Of a stretch of DNA of 64,000 nt, positions 18,060 through 27,663 are shown piece by piece (positions within the stretch are counted from its first letter, which is position 1; the number at the start of each line of letters is the position of its first letter). Under the pieces are notes generated by a model. The model was not told the origin of the DNA. It did not search any database and was given only the letters and a program-made list of their open reading frames with translations. The stretch lies in NCBI RefSeq assembly GCF_001428405.1, contig NZ_LMSL01000002.1, positions 166,909 to 230,908 on the forward strand, written 5' to 3'. This DNA is from Frateuria sp. Soil773 (GTDB lineage Bacteria; Pseudomonadota; Gammaproteobacteria; Xanthomonadales; Rhodanobacteraceae). The translations under genes were made by a program, and so were the position numbers.

Positions 18060-19013
18060 ATGGCCTCGCAACTCGAGCAACTGCGCCAGATCACCACCGT
18101 CGTCGCCGACACCGGCGACATCGAGGCGATCGCCCGCTACCGTCCGGTCGATGCGACCACCAACCCCTCGCTGCTGCTGAAAGTCGCCGGCCAGCCGTCC
18201 TACGCCCCCCTGCTCGACGAGTCGGTGGCGTGGGCCAGGTCGCAGGGCAACGCACGCGAGCGGCAGCTCGCCGACGCCTGCGACCACCTCGCCGTCGCGG
18301 TGGGCCGCAGGATCCTCGAGCTGGTGCCCGGGCGCATCTCCACCGAGGTCGATGCGCGATTGTCGTTCGACACCGCCGCCAGCATCGCCAAGGCCGAGCG
18401 GCTGGTAGAGCTGTACCAGGACGCCGGCATCGCGCGCGACCGCGTGCTGATCAAGCTCGCCTCCACCTGGGAAGGCATCCGCGCCGCCGAGGAGCTGGAA
18501 CGCCGCGGCATCCAGTGCAACCTCACCCTGCTGTTCTCGTTCGAGCAGGCGGTGGCCTGCGCCGAGGCCGGCGTGTTCCTGATCTCGCCGTTCGTCGGGC
18601 GCATCATGGACTGGTACGTCGCCAACACCGATACCAAGCAGTACGCGCCCGACGACGATCCGGGCGTGCGCTCGGTGCGGCGCATCTACGACTACTACAA
18701 GCGCCACGGCTACGACACCGTGGTGATGGGCGCCAGCTTCCGCAACATCGGCCAGATCCAGGCGCTGGCCGGCTGCGACCGGCTCACCATCAGCCCGGAC
18801 CTGCTCGAACAGCTCGACGCCACGCACGAACCGCTGCCGCGCGCGCTGGCCGACACGGGCGCGCGGCAGGGCAGGCCGATGCCGCTCGACGAACCGACCT
18901 TCCGCTGGGGCCTCAACGAGGACGCCATGGCCACCGACAAGCTGGCCGATGGCATCCGCAAGTTCGCCGTCGACCAGCGCAAGCTGGAAAAGCTGCTCGA
19001 TAGCCGGCTGTAA
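18060..19013 (+). CDS. tal: Transaldolase
   Basis: This 317-residue TalA/TalB-type transaldolase of the pentose phosphate pathway moves a dihydroxyacetone unit between sedoheptulose 7-phosphate and glyceraldehyde 3-phosphate. The Schiff-base Lys132 lies in the signature [20 protein letters not shown], at the same number as in E. coli Tal[11 protein letters not shown] near the N-terminus and [11 protein letters not shown] are also family blocks. GGAG at 18051-18054 supports the ATG at 18060. It probably reads through from priA; repeat copy 2 follows. Confidence 0.96.
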   Translation: MASQLEQLRQITTVVADTGDIEAIARYRPVDATTNPSLLLKVAGQPSYAPLLDESVAWARSQGNARERQLADACDHLAVAVGRRILELVPGRISTEVDARLSFDTAASIAKAERLVELYQDAGIARDRVLIKLASTWEGIRAAEELERRGIQCNLTLLFSFEQAVACAEAGVFLISPFVGRIMDWYVANTDTKQYAPDDDPGVRSVRRIYDYYKRHGYDTVVMGASFRNIGQIQALAGCDRLTISPDLLEQLDATHEPLPRALADTGARQGRPMPLDEPTFRWGLNEDAMATDKLADGIRKFAVDQRKLEKLLDSRL

Positions 19014-19015
19014 AA

Positions 19016-19378
19016 AACTGCTCAAAGTCTCCCTGGCATCCCCTACGAAGCGTCATCCCAGCGGATGCTGGGATCCAGTGCATCTAGGTTTTGGGGAAGG
19101 GAAGTCGCCTGGATTCCTGCTTTCGCAGGAATGACGAGCGGAGCGTGAGGGGATTCCAGTCCGGCAGCGAGACTTTGAACAGGCGGTAAGAGCCTCTTTG
19201 GGCATTCCCCATGAAACGTCATCCCAGCGGCTTCAACAGCCGCAGGGGTTGGTCAAGCTGCGATCCAGCGTCGTTGAGCTTCGAAGCATCAAGTCACTCC
19301 CTGGGCTGTTGAAAAGCGCCTCGCAGGAATGACGAGGCGGCGGCTAGACCGACGGTTGGATCGTGAACGGGCTCTATG
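19016..19378 (+). repeat. Composite palindromic repeats, copy 2 (two units)
   Basis: Two related units fill the transaldolase-rpoH gap. Unit 1 has intact hairpins: CCCAGC...GCTGGG near 19054 and ATTCCTGC...GCAGGAAT near 19114. In unit 2 the first hairpin loop carries a 26-nt module (19230-19255) in inverse orientation. The second hairpin is replaced by GGCTGTTGAAAAGCGCC (19304-19320). It ends with the family tail CTAGACCGAC. No gene is visible in 19014-19457. Confidence 0.8.
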
Positions 19379-19404
19379 GCCGCCAGAGTCTTCGCACCGC
19401 AACG

Positions 19405-19429
19405 AAAAACGGCCCCGAAGGGCCGTTTT
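19405..19429 (-). terminator. Rho-independent terminator of rpoH
   Basis: A perfect 10-bp stem (19406-19415 with 19420-19429) with the tetraloop CGAA is followed, read on the minus strand, by a T-run (A5 at 19405-19409 on the plus strand). It is placed 28 nt beyond the rpoH stop codon. Confidence 0.9.
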
Positions 19430-19457
19430 GCCGTCATGCCGCAATGGAGCCAAACGC

Positions 19458-20315
<858 letters not shown>

Positions 20316-20343
20316 GGATGGAACCTCCTGAAGTTGGGTCAGC

Positions 20344-20370
20344 TTAGCACTCTCGTACTATGAGTGCTAA
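20344..20370. promoter_or_regulatory. CIRCE operator (HrcA site) upstream of rpoH
   Basis: TTAGCACTC (20344-20352), a 9-nt spacer, then GAGTGCTAA (20362-20370) is an exact match to the CIRCE consensus TTAGCACTC-N9-GAGTGCTAA. It lies between the rpoH start (20315) and its probable promoter region. HrcA bound here would repress rpoH until heat inactivates it. hrcA itself is not in the window. Confidence 0.93.
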
Positions 20371-20395
20371 AGCCTGCAGAAGTTCGGCAGGAATT

Positions 20396-20417
20396 TAATG
20401 TACCGGATCGTACATTA
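20396..20417. promoter_or_regulatory. Inverted repeat TAATGTAC-N6-GTACATTA upstream of CIRCE
   Basis: Two perfect 8-nt arms (20396-20403 and 20410-20417) are separated by 6 nt, 26 nt upstream of the CIRCE site as seen from rpoH. This looks like a second operator for a dimeric regulator or part of the promoter. The regulator is unknown. Confidence 0.5.
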
Positions 20418-20857
20418 TTGAAGAGGGATTGTCCACTCCCCCCCCGGGAAGCTGCCGGAGGCGTCGTGTCCCCAGTCGCTCTCGACCCCTCTCGCCGACG
20501 GGCGCGCCTGCCACAGGACGTCCCACGCCACCTTGCGCGGCATCGGGAGCCAGGAATCAAGGGTGGCGACCCGGCGGCCTGACCCGCTGGCGGGAGCGAC
20601 CCTGCCTATCCCGACCCCATGGTTTCCGCGCATGCATGTTTCCGCGCATGGCGGACGGCCACCCTTTAGCCGCCGACGTTTCCCCTTGCAAAGACGCCTT
20701 GCCAACCGGCACTGGAATCCATCGCGCCGGCCCGGCCGGTGTGGCCGCCCGCGTCCGTTTCCGGCAAGCTTGGGGCCTAACTACAATCGACGGAACGGCC
20801 ATCAGTCCCATGCGGCCGCTTCATGTCGCTGGATCGATTTCCCAGGGGGAGCCCGTC
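20418..20857. other. Gap between rpoH and the PiuC-type gene
   Basis: No convincing gene is seen. An open frame on the plus strand runs through the region in phase with the dioxygenase but has no homology or ribosome-binding site. Features noted: a direct repeat of TTTCCGCGCATG (near 20629 and 20640) and a possible -10 hexamer TACAAT at 20782-20787, with a poor -35 (TTTCCG), for the dioxygenase gene. Confidence 0.4.
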
Positions 20858-21532
20858 TTGATCATCTGTGCACCGAACGTGTTGACCGGCGAAGAGCTCG
20901 GTGCGATACGCCGCGAACTCCAGAATGCGCCGTTCATCGATGGCGCCAAGACGGCCGGCTGGTCGGCGCGCGAGGTCAAGCGGAACCAGCAGGTCGACAC
21001 CAGCACCGAAAGCCAGGCCAGGATGATCCAGATCGTGCGCGCCGCCTTCCTGCGCAACGCGCTGCTGCAACGGGCGCTGCTGCCGGCGGCGATGACGCAG
21101 GTGATGTTCAACCGCTACGCCCCGGGCATGGAGTACGGGCTGCACGTCGACTCGCCGCTGATGGGAAGCATGGACAGCGCGGTGCGCAGCGACGTGGCGA
21201 TCACGGTCTTCCTGTCCGACCCGAATACCTATGCCGGCGGCGAGCTTGAAGTGAACACCAGCGGCCTGGGCTACGAGTTCAAGCTGGAGGCGGGGGCCGC
21301 CATCGCCTACCCGGCCAATTCGCTGCACCGGGTCACCCCGGTCACCCAGGGCACGCGCCATGCGGCGATCATCTGGGTGCAGAGCCACGTGCGCGACCCG
21401 GCCAGGCGCGAACTGCTGTGGGACCTGGACAACGCGCAGCGGCAGGTCTTCGGCCGCGAGGGCAAGAGCGAGACCTTCGACGCCATCAGCAGATCGCATG
21501 CGAACCTGCTGCGGATGTGGGCGGAAGTGTAG
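20858..21532 (+). CDS. PKHD-type Fe(II)/2-oxoglutarate-dependent hydroxylase, PiuC/YbiX family
   Basis: This 224-residue dioxygenase has the jelly-roll iron site HxD...H, as His96 and Asp98 in YGLHVDSPLMGS and His157 in NSLHRVTPVTQGTR; Arg167 is the 2-oxoglutarate ligand. The PiuC/YbiX family is often found beside TonB-dependent iron receptors and regulated by iron; the substrate is unknown. I prefer the TTG start at 20858 because AGGGGGA precedes it by 7 nt and the family begins with Met-Leu-Ile-like residues. ATG 20810 would add 16 residues. Here it is alone, inserted between rpoH and ung on the opposite strand. Confidence 0.85.
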   Translation: MIICAPNVLTGEELGAIRRELQNAPFIDGAKTAGWSAREVKRNQQVDTSTESQARMIQIVRAAFLRNALLQRALLPAAMTQVMFNRYAPGMEYGLHVDSPLMGSMDSAVRSDVAITVFLSDPNTYAGGELEVNTSGLGYEFKLEAGAAIAYPANSLHRVTPVTQGTRHAAIIWVQSHVRDPARRELLWDLDNAQRQVFGREGKSETFDAISRSHANLLRMWAEV

Positions 21533-21547
21533 GAGGCCGCCTGCGCG

Positions 21548-22261
21548 CTACGCAGGCACGTCCTTGAGCAGGGCCCGCGGGGGGAGGGACCAGTCGATCG
21601 GCTCCTGGCCGTGCTCGGCCAAGTAGCGGTTGGCGGCCGAGAAATGGCCGCAGCCGATGAAGCCGCGATGGGCGGACAACGGCGAGGGATGCACCGACTT
21701 GAGCACGCGGTGGCGGCGCGTGTCGATCAGTTGCCCCTTGCGCTGGGCGTAGCTGCCCCATAGCAGGAACACGATGCCTTCGCGCTCGCGGTTGAGCGCA
21801 TCGATGGCCGCGTCGGTGAAGCCTTCCCAGCCCTTGCCCTGGTGCGACCCGGCCCGGCCGCGCTCGACCGTGAGCACGCTGTTGAGCAGCAGCACGCCGC
21901 GGTCGGCCCAGGGCGTGAGGCAGCCGTGGTCCGGCGGCGCCAGGTCCAGGTCGCGCTGGATCTCCTTGAAGATGTTCTGCAGCGACGGCGGCACCGGCAC
22001 GCCCGGGCGCACCGAGAAGCACAGCCCGTGCGCCTGCCCCGGGCCGTGGTAGGGATCCTGGCCCAGGATCACCACGCGCACCGCGTCGAACGGCGTGTGG
22101 TCGAACGCGGCGAAGATTTCCGGGCCGGGCGGGTAGATCACCTTGCCCTTCTGCTTCTCGGCGCGCAGGAACGCGGACAGCGCCTGCATCGGCGGACTGG
22201 CTAGGCAATCGCCCAGGCGCTCCTTCCAGGACGCCTCCAGCCTGATCCGGTCCGCGTTCAT
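21548..22261 (-). CDS. ung: Uracil-DNA glycosylase
   Basis: This 237-residue family-1 UDG removes uracil from DNA to begin base excision repair. The water-activating motif is GQDPYH (67-72, catalytic Asp69). The uracil-recognition Asn lies in [12 protein letters not shown], and the DNA-intercalation loop [11 protein letters not shown] is intact. Length matches E. coli Ung (229 aa). Its ATG overlaps the stop of the upstream response-regulator gene by 4 nt, so the two are cotranslated. Confidence 0.97.
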   Translation of the reverse strand: MNADRIRLEASWKERLGDCLASPPMQALSAFLRAEKQKGKVIYPPGPEIFAAFDHTPFDAVRVVILGQDPYHGPGQAHGLCFSVRPGVPVPPSLQNIFKEIQRDLDLAPPDHGCLTPWADRGVLLLNSVLTVERGRAGSHQGKGWEGFTDAAIDALNREREGIVFLLWGSYAQRKGQLIDTRRHRVLKSVHPSPLSAHRGFIGCGHFSAANRYLAEHGQEPIDWSLPPRALLKDVPA

Positions 22262-23100
22262 GCCGTGGCTCCGCGTTCGCGCAGGTGCCGCGCCACGCGC
22301 AATTGGAACAGCAGCTTGGTGATCAACAGCTTCTCCTCCACCGGTTTCTCGACCAGGTCGTTGGCGCCGGCCCTGAGCAAGGCCGCCTGGTTGGCGGGAT
22401 TCTCGTCGCCGGTCATCACCAGCACCGGCAGCCTGCCCTTGCCGTAGGCGAACTCGCCGCGGATGCGCTCGAGCAGGTCGCCGCCGGTCAGCTCGCCCTT
22501 CAGGCTGACGTCGGTGAGCACCACGTCGGCGCCGACCCGGCCCTGCACGCGCTCGGTCTCCAGCAGCGCCAGGGCGTCCTCCACGCTGACCACGTGCCGC
22601 ACGGTGAGGCCGATCTTCTCCAGCATGCGCCGGGTCGCCAGCGCGACGACCCGGCTGTCCTCCACGTACAGCACGGTGCCCTCGGCCGCGCTTTCCGGGC
22701 GCACGTAGCCGCGGATGAACTCGGCCAGCGCCTGGAAGCCGAGCGACTTGTCGAAGTAGTCGGTGACGTGCTCGCCCAGCGCGCGCCGGTGCAGGCGGTC
22801 GTCCACGTCGCCGGACACCACCACGATCGGCACGTAGATCTGCGGCGCGGACTCGCGCACGTAGCGCGCCAGCTCCAGCCCGTCCATGTCGGGCAGGCGC
22901 AGCGCGATCGTGATGAAGTCGAACACGCCGCCGTCGAGCAGCCGGTGCGCCTCGGCGCCGCTGCCGCAGCCGATCACCTCGGCCTCCGGCAGTTCGCCCT
23001 GCAGCACCCGCTGGATCAACTGGCGCACCACCCGCGAGCCGTCCACCACCAGCACCCGGGGTGCGGTGCCGACGCTACGGCTGCCGATACTTGCATTCAT
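22258..23100 (-). CDS. Response regulator with two receiver domains, the first degenerate
   Basis: This 280-residue protein is made only of two receiver (REC) domains with no DNA-binding or enzymatic output. REC1 (about 15-133) has D20-G21 where an acidic pair is expected and Ala66 at the phospho-acceptor position ([13 protein letters not shown]), but keeps Lys118; it should not be phosphorylated. REC2 (about 142-275) has E147-D148, phospho-acceptor Asp197 ([11 protein letters not shown]), MTGDEN and the Lys in VEKPVEE, so it is canonical. The start ATG at 23100 has GGTGGGA upstream. It overlaps ung and follows ftsX on the same strand. No cognate kinase is nearby. Confidence 0.85.
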   Translation of the reverse strand: MNASIGSRSVGTAPRVLVVDGSRVVRQLIQRVLQGELPEAEVIGCGSGAEAHRLLDGGVFDFITIALRLPDMDGLELARYVRESAPQIYVPIVVVSGDVDDRLHRRALGEHVTDYFDKSLGFQALAEFIRGYVRPESAAEGTVLYVEDSRVVALATRRMLEKIGLTVRHVVSVEDALALLETERVQGRVGADVVLTDVSLKGELTGGDLLERIRGEFAYGKGRLPVLVMTGDENPANQAALLRAGANDLVEKPVEEKLLITKLLFQLRVARHLRERGATA

Positions 23101-23241
23101 TCCCACCCATCCACTTGGCTCCGAGGCATCCCGGCCACTGAGTTGGCGAACGCCCCCTGCGTCCGCCGGCACGACCCTATCTTGCCCGAAGCCGGCCGCA
23201 ACGCCTGCGAAGGCGGTCACTCCCTTCCCGCGGGAACCGGC

Positions 23242-24240
23242 TCAGGCCGCCTGCCGCAATTGCCAGGCACTGACCAGGCGCGCGCCGAGCCAGCCCAGCA
23301 CCGCCGTGGCCAGCGGCACCGCCAGCAGCAGCCACGGCGGCAGCCCGGCCAGCACCAGCTTGCCGTCGTAGGCCTGCACCAGCCGCGCCACCGGCTCGGC
23401 CAGGGCCAGCTCGATCAGCACGGCCAGTCCCGCCGCCAACGCGCCGCCGAACAGCCCGTACCAGATGCCCGCATACAGATAAGGGCGCCGCACGAAGGCG
23501 CGGCTGGCACCGATCAGCATCAGCACGCCGATTTCCTCGCTGCGGCTGGCGATGTCCACCCGCACCGTGTTGCCGACCACCAGGAGGGCCGCCAGCGCCA
23601 GCAGCAGGGCCAGCACCAGCACCGCGCGATGGCCGACGCCCAGCAGCGCGTCCAGCCGCTGCCGCCAATGGCCGGCGTCCTGCACCAGGTCCACCGCGCG
23701 CTGCTCGCGCAGCTCCGCGGCAAGGCGGTCCACCGCCGCGGCGTCGAGGCCGGCGCGCGGCAGCACGTCGAGCACGTAGGGCAGCGGATTGCGGTCGTCC
23801 AGCGCGTGCAGGGCACCGGAGAAGCCCTGCATCGCGGCCAGTTCGTCGATGCCTTCCTGCGGCGTCTTCACCGTGACCGCGCTGACGTCGGCGCGGCTGC
23901 GCCACTCGGTCGCCAGCAGCATCGCCTGCGCGCCGGACTGGCCCGGCTTCAGGAACACGCTGACGGTCTGGTTGCGGCCCAGCGCGTCGCCCAGCGACTG
24001 CACGTTGGCGAGCAGCAGGTAGAACGCCAGCGGCAAGGCCAGCGCCAGCCCCATCACCGCGATGGTGAGCAGGGTGCCGAGCGGGCGCCCGGCCAGCCGG
24101 CGCAGGCTGGCCGCGGCGCTCCAGCCGTGGTGTTCGCGCCAGTTGCCGAAGCGGCTGACGTGGCTGCGCCCGCTGCGCGGCGCGTTGGCGGCGTCCGCGG
24201 CGGGCGCGTCGGCGGAACGGGTTTCGGACGGGCTGTTCAC
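23242..24240 (-). CDS. ftsX: Cell division protein FtsX
   Basis: This 332-residue FtsX-type permease forms the FtsEX complex that activates septal amidases through periplasmic partners. A cytoplasmic N-terminal tail is followed by the first helix (PLGTLLTIAVMGLALALPLA), a periplasmic domain of about 120 residues, and three C-terminal helices. Length suits the family (E. coli 352 aa). Its start overlaps the ftsE stop by 4 nt (ATGA). Confidence 0.95.
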   Translation of the reverse strand: MNSPSETRSADAPAADAANAPRSGRSHVSRFGNWREHHGWSAAASLRRLAGRPLGTLLTIAVMGLALALPLAFYLLLANVQSLGDALGRNQTVSVFLKPGQSGAQAMLLATEWRSRADVSAVTVKTPQEGIDELAAMQGFSGALHALDDRNPLPYVLDVLPRAGLDAAAVDRLAAELREQRAVDLVQDAGHWRQRLDALLGVGHRAVLVLALLLALAALLVVGNTVRVDIASRSEEIGVLMLIGASRAFVRRPYLYAGIWYGLFGGALAAGLAVLIELALAEPVARLVQAYDGKLVLAGLPPWLLLAVPLATAVLGWLGARLVSAWQLRQAA

Positions 24241-24914
24241 AGCACCTCCTGCGATGCGACGTCCGCCACCAGCCGGCCATGGTCGAGCACCACCACGCGC
24301 TTCTTCATGCGCTTGATCAGCGGCAGGTCGTGGCTGGCCACCAGCACGGTGGTGCCGACCTGCTGGAATTCGGCGAACAGGCCCATGATCTCCACCGCCA
24401 GTTGCGGATCGAGGTTGCCGGTGGGCTCGTCGGCGATCAGCAGCGCCGGCCTGGCGACGATCGCGCGCGCGATGCCGACGCGCTGCTGCTCGCCGGCGGA
24501 CAGCGAATCGGGCCGCTGGCGCTCGTAGGCCAGCAGGCCGACCTTCTCCAGCGCCGCGCGCACGCGCCTGGCGCGCTCGCCCGCGGCGATGCCGCCGATC
24601 AGCAGCGGCAGCTCGACGTTGGCGAATACCGTGCGCTCGACCAGCAGGCGGTGGTCCTGGAACACCATGCCGATGCGCCGGCGCAGCCTGGGAATGCCGC
24701 TGCGGCCGATCTTCGCAAGGCTCTGCCCGTCCATCGTGATCACGCCGTGCGAGGGACGCTCGATCAGCGCCAGCAGCTTCAGCAGGGTGCTCTTGCCGGC
24801 GCCGGAGTGGCCGGTGACGAAGGCCATCTCGCCTGTCGCCACCTCGAAGGAAAGCTGCGAGAGCGCCTCGTGGCCCCCCTCGTAGCGCTTGCTGACTTGT
24901 TCGAAGCGGATCAC
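24237..24914 (-). CDS. ftsE: Cell division ATP-binding protein FtsE
   Basis: This 225-residue ABC ATPase has Walker A GHSGAGKST, signature LSAGEQQRVGIARA, Walker B ALLIADEPTGNLD, and the FtsE-typical N-terminus VIRFEQVSKRYEGG. I chose the GTG at 24914: it aligns with the usual MIRFEQVSK start and has GGGGA six nt upstream; ATG 24932 would add six residues. It is the first gene of ftsE-ftsX, probably continuing into the response regulator and ung. Confidence 0.94.
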   Translation of the reverse strand: MIRFEQVSKRYEGGHEALSQLSFEVATGEMAFVTGHSGAGKSTLLKLLALIERPSHGVITMDGQSLAKIGRSGIPRLRRRIGMVFQDHRLLVERTVFANVELPLLIGGIAAGERARRVRAALEKVGLLAYERQRPDSLSAGEQQRVGIARAIVARPALLIADEPTGNLDPQLAVEIMGLFAEFQQVGTTVLVASHDLPLIKRMKKRVVVLDHGRLVADVASQEVL

Positions 24915-25030
24915 CGCGTATCCCCGGCCCATGGATGCCGCACCAGCGGCAAGGATAAGGGATGCGCGCGCGCAGGTGCGCACGGATCGCGCGATGCAGG
25001 CGCGAAACGCGCCTGCATCCGCACGCCGGT

Positions 25031-26743
25031 TCAGCGGCCGGTGAACAGCCGGGTCAGCCGGCGGAACAGCCCGGGCTTCTTCGCCGCCTCGGCGGCCACG
25101 CCGGATTTCACCGCGACCTGGCGCGAGGGCCGCGAAGGCTCCGCCGCACGCTCGCGCGGCGGCTTGCGTTCGCCGCGCGGGGGGCGGTCGCCGCTGTCGG
25201 CGGCATTCGTCGCCGTATTGGCCGTCGCGTTCGCCACCGCCTCGCCGCCCTCGCGGCGGCGGTTGCGGCCGCCCCGGCGGCGACGGCGCTTGCGCTCGCC
25301 CTCGGCCGCGGCGGCCGCCGGCGCGGCGCTGTCGGCCGCCGCCTCGATCGGCGTCTCGGCCGGCGCCGAGGCTGCGACGCGAGGCTCGCGCGGCGGACGG
25401 CCTTCGCCGGACCGCTCCTCGCGCGGCGGCCGCTCGCCGCTGCGGCTGCGCGAACGGCTGCGCGGCGGTTTCTTCTTCTCGTCGCCGCGCGGCTCCACCT
25501 TGTCGCCGAACGCGGCGCTGTCGGCGGCCGCCTCCGCGGCGTACTGCGCGTCGATCTCGCGCGGCTTGGGCATCACCAGCAGCTCCGGCTCGACCGTCGC
25601 CACCGGGATCTTCTGCCCGATGTAGTCCTCGATCTCCGGCAGGCTCATCGCGTACAGGTCGCAGGCGAAGCTGATCGCGTCGCCCTCTGCGCCAAGCCGC
25701 GCGGTGCGGCCGATGCGGTGCACGTAGTCCTCGGCGTCCTGCGGCAGGTCGTAGTTGAAGACGTGGCTGACCGCCGGGATGTGCAGGCCGCGCGCGGCCA
25801 CGTCGGTGCACACCAGCATGTCGAGCTGGCCGTCCTGGAAGCGCTGCAGCAGCTTCTGGCGCTTGAGCTGCGGCACGTCGCCGGAGAGCGCGCCGACGCG
25901 GTAGCCCTGGCGCTTCACCCGCTCGGTGATGCGTTCGGCGGCGGCCTTGGTGTTGACGAAGATGATGCTGCGCTCGGCCTGGGTGCGCTCGAGCAGGTTG
26001 AGCAGCAGCGGCATCTTCTCTTCCTTGGCCGGGAAGTAGACCACCTGGCGCACCCGGTCGGCGGTGACGTTGTCGGTCTCCACCACCAGCTTCTCGGCCT
26101 CGTGCATGTGCTCGTAGGCCAGCTCGAGCACGCGGTGGCTCAGCGTGGCGGAGAACAGCAGCACCTGGCGCTGCTCGCGCGCCGGCAGGCGGCGGAAGAT
26201 GAAGCGCACGTCCTTGATGAAGCCGAGGTCGAACATGCGGTCGGCCTCGTCCACCACCATCACCTCGACGCCGTCCAGGCCGAACACGTGCTGCTTGTAG
26301 TAGTCGAGCAGGCGGCCGGGCGTGGCGATGATGATGTCGCAGCCGTCCTTGAGCTGCTGGCGCTGCTTGTCGTAGTCCACGCCGCCGTAGATCAGGGCGA
26401 TGCGCAGGCCGGTGTGGCGGCCGATCGAGCGGGCGTCCTTCTCGATCTGGATCGCCAGTTCGCGGGTCGGCGCGATCACCAGCGCGCGCGGGTCGCTGTC
26501 CTTGCGCTCGGCCACCGCGGGGGTGGTCAGCAGGCGGTTCATCAGCGCGACCAGGAAGGCGCAGGTCTTGCCGGTGCCGGTCTGCGCCTGGCCGGCGACG
26601 TCGCGGCCGGACAGCGCCACCGGCAGGGTCAGCGCCTGGATCGGCGTGCAGCGGGTGAAGCCGGCCTCGTCGAGGCCCTGCTGCAGCAGCGGATGGAGAT
26701 CGAAGTTGGTGAAAAAGGTATCGGTAAGTACGGTCTGTGACAT
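25031..26743 (-). CDS. rhlB: DEAD-box RNA helicase RhlB with long basic tail
   Basis: This 570-residue DEAD-box helicase has motif I AQTGTGKT (53-60), motif [12 protein letters not shown], motif III SAT, and motifs [12 protein letters not shown] and [10 protein letters not shown]. The [15 protein letters not shown]-motif region is typical of RhlB, the RNase E degradosome helicase. Residues from about 430 to the end form a low-complexity tail rich in Arg, Pro, Glu and Ala with [17 protein letters not shown] and basic [14 protein letters not shown]. This is far longer than in E. coli RhlB (421 aa) and likely binds RNA or partners. It is divergent from trxA-rho, as in relatives. Confidence 0.92.
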   Translation of the reverse strand: MSQTVLTDTFFTNFDLHPLLQQGLDEAGFTRCTPIQALTLPVALSGRDVAGQAQTGTGKTCAFLVALMNRLLTTPAVAERKDSDPRALVIAPTRELAIQIEKDARSIGRHTGLRIALIYGGVDYDKQRQQLKDGCDIIIATPGRLLDYYKQHVFGLDGVEVMVVDEADRMFDLGFIKDVRFIFRRLPAREQRQVLLFSATLSHRVLELAYEHMHEAEKLVVETDNVTADRVRQVVYFPAKEEKMPLLLNLLERTQAERSIIFVNTKAAAERITERVKRQGYRVGALSGDVPQLKRQKLLQRFQDGQLDMLVCTDVAARGLHIPAVSHVFNYDLPQDAEDYVHRIGRTARLGAEGDAISFACDLYAMSLPEIEDYIGQKIPVATVEPELLVMPKPREIDAQYAAEAAADSAAFGDKVEPRGDEKKKPPRSRSRSRSGERPPREERSGEGRPPREPRVAASAPAETPIEAAADSAAPAAAAAEGERKRRRRRGGRNRRREGGEAVANATANTATNAADSGDRPPRGERKPPRERAAEPSRPSRQVAVKSGVAAEAAKKPGLFRRLTRLFTGR

Positions 26744-27184
26744 TGAGGTATCGGATGAAAGTACAGGCGGCCGCCGGGCGGCGCCTGGCCCCGCGGCCGT
26801 GGCGGCGACGCGGGAAGGTGGATGGATGCGGCACGGCGCGGTGCGCGGGCCGGCGGACCTTCGAAAGGCCGCCTGGCCGCCCGCGCAAGCCGCAGCCGGC
26901 GCCGCCATGGATGGCGGTAACGAGCGGCGGCCCCGCTGGCATAGGCGAGCGGGCTAGGCACCGGAAACGCCCGCCGGAACCCGCTCGCCTATGTCAACGG
27001 AACCATCCGCTGCTGCCCTTGAATCGCTTGAATCGCGCCCCGAGTTACGATGCAATGGAGGCCTGCCGCAACGGCATTCCTCCGCAGTTACCCGGTTCGG
27101 ACCCGCGCAACATGGGCGCCTGAGTGTAGCCGATGCCGGCCGCGCGGTCCTCAACCCCCTTTCACGCCATCCACGGAGACACCG
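26744..27184. other. Divergent promoter region between rhlB and trxA-rho
   Basis: 441 nt with no gene that I can support. TTGAAT occurs twice as a short direct repeat (27019-27024 and 27028-27033), with TACGAT at 27046-27051 as a possible -10 element, but neither spacing is ideal. The long leaders on both sides leave room for regulation of trxA-rho. Confidence 0.4.
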
Positions 27185-27511
27185 GTGAGCGACCTGATTA
27201 CCCATGTGAACGACGACGCCTTCCAGCAGCAGGTGCTGGAGTCGGAAGTGCCGGTGCTGCTGGACTTCTGGGCCGAATGGTGCGGCCCGTGCAAGGCCAT
27301 CGCGCCGATGCTCGACGAGCTGGCCAGGCAGTACGAAGGCAAGCTGCGCATCGTCAAGCTCAACATCGACCACAACCAGCAGACCCCCCGCACCTACGGC
27401 GTGCGCGGCATCCCGACGCTGATGGTGTTCAAGAACGGCAAGGTCGAGGCGACCCAGATCGGCGCCGTCGGCAAGGGCCAGCTTACCCAGATGATCGACA
27501 AGGCCATCTGA
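27185..27511 (+). CDS. trxA: Thioredoxin 1
   Basis: This 108-residue thioredoxin is the general cytosolic disulfide reductant. The active site is WCGPC (Cys33, Cys36) in [19 protein letters not shown]; the cis-Pro motif is [11 protein letters not shown]. The start is GTG 27185, supported by GGAG at 27174-27177 and the exact length of E. coli TrxA (109 aa). It lies 152 nt upstream of rho on the same strand, the conserved trxA-rho arrangement. Confidence 0.97.
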   Translation: MSDLITHVNDDAFQQQVLESEVPVLLDFWAEWCGPCKAIAPMLDELARQYEGKLRIVKLNIDHNQQTPRTYGVRGIPTLMVFKNGKVEATQIGAVGKGQLTQMIDKAI

Positions 27512-27663
27512 CCTCGTCGCACCCGCTCGCCGCCGCGCTTTACGGCGCCGCGCGGCGGGTGTTAGATTCGTTCCCGACCGTCGGGGGCGTCCTGCCTCCG
27601 AGCGCGCTCCGCGCAACGCTCACCCTCCCTCCTGTACTCAACGGCGCCCCACGAGGTTTGCCC

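Noticed and set aside
20429..20857. N-terminal extension of about 140 residues for the PiuC-type dioxygenase
   Set aside because: The extension is Arg/Pro/Ala-rich with no homology, and AGGGGGA sits at the right distance from the TTG at 20858, where the family sequence begins.
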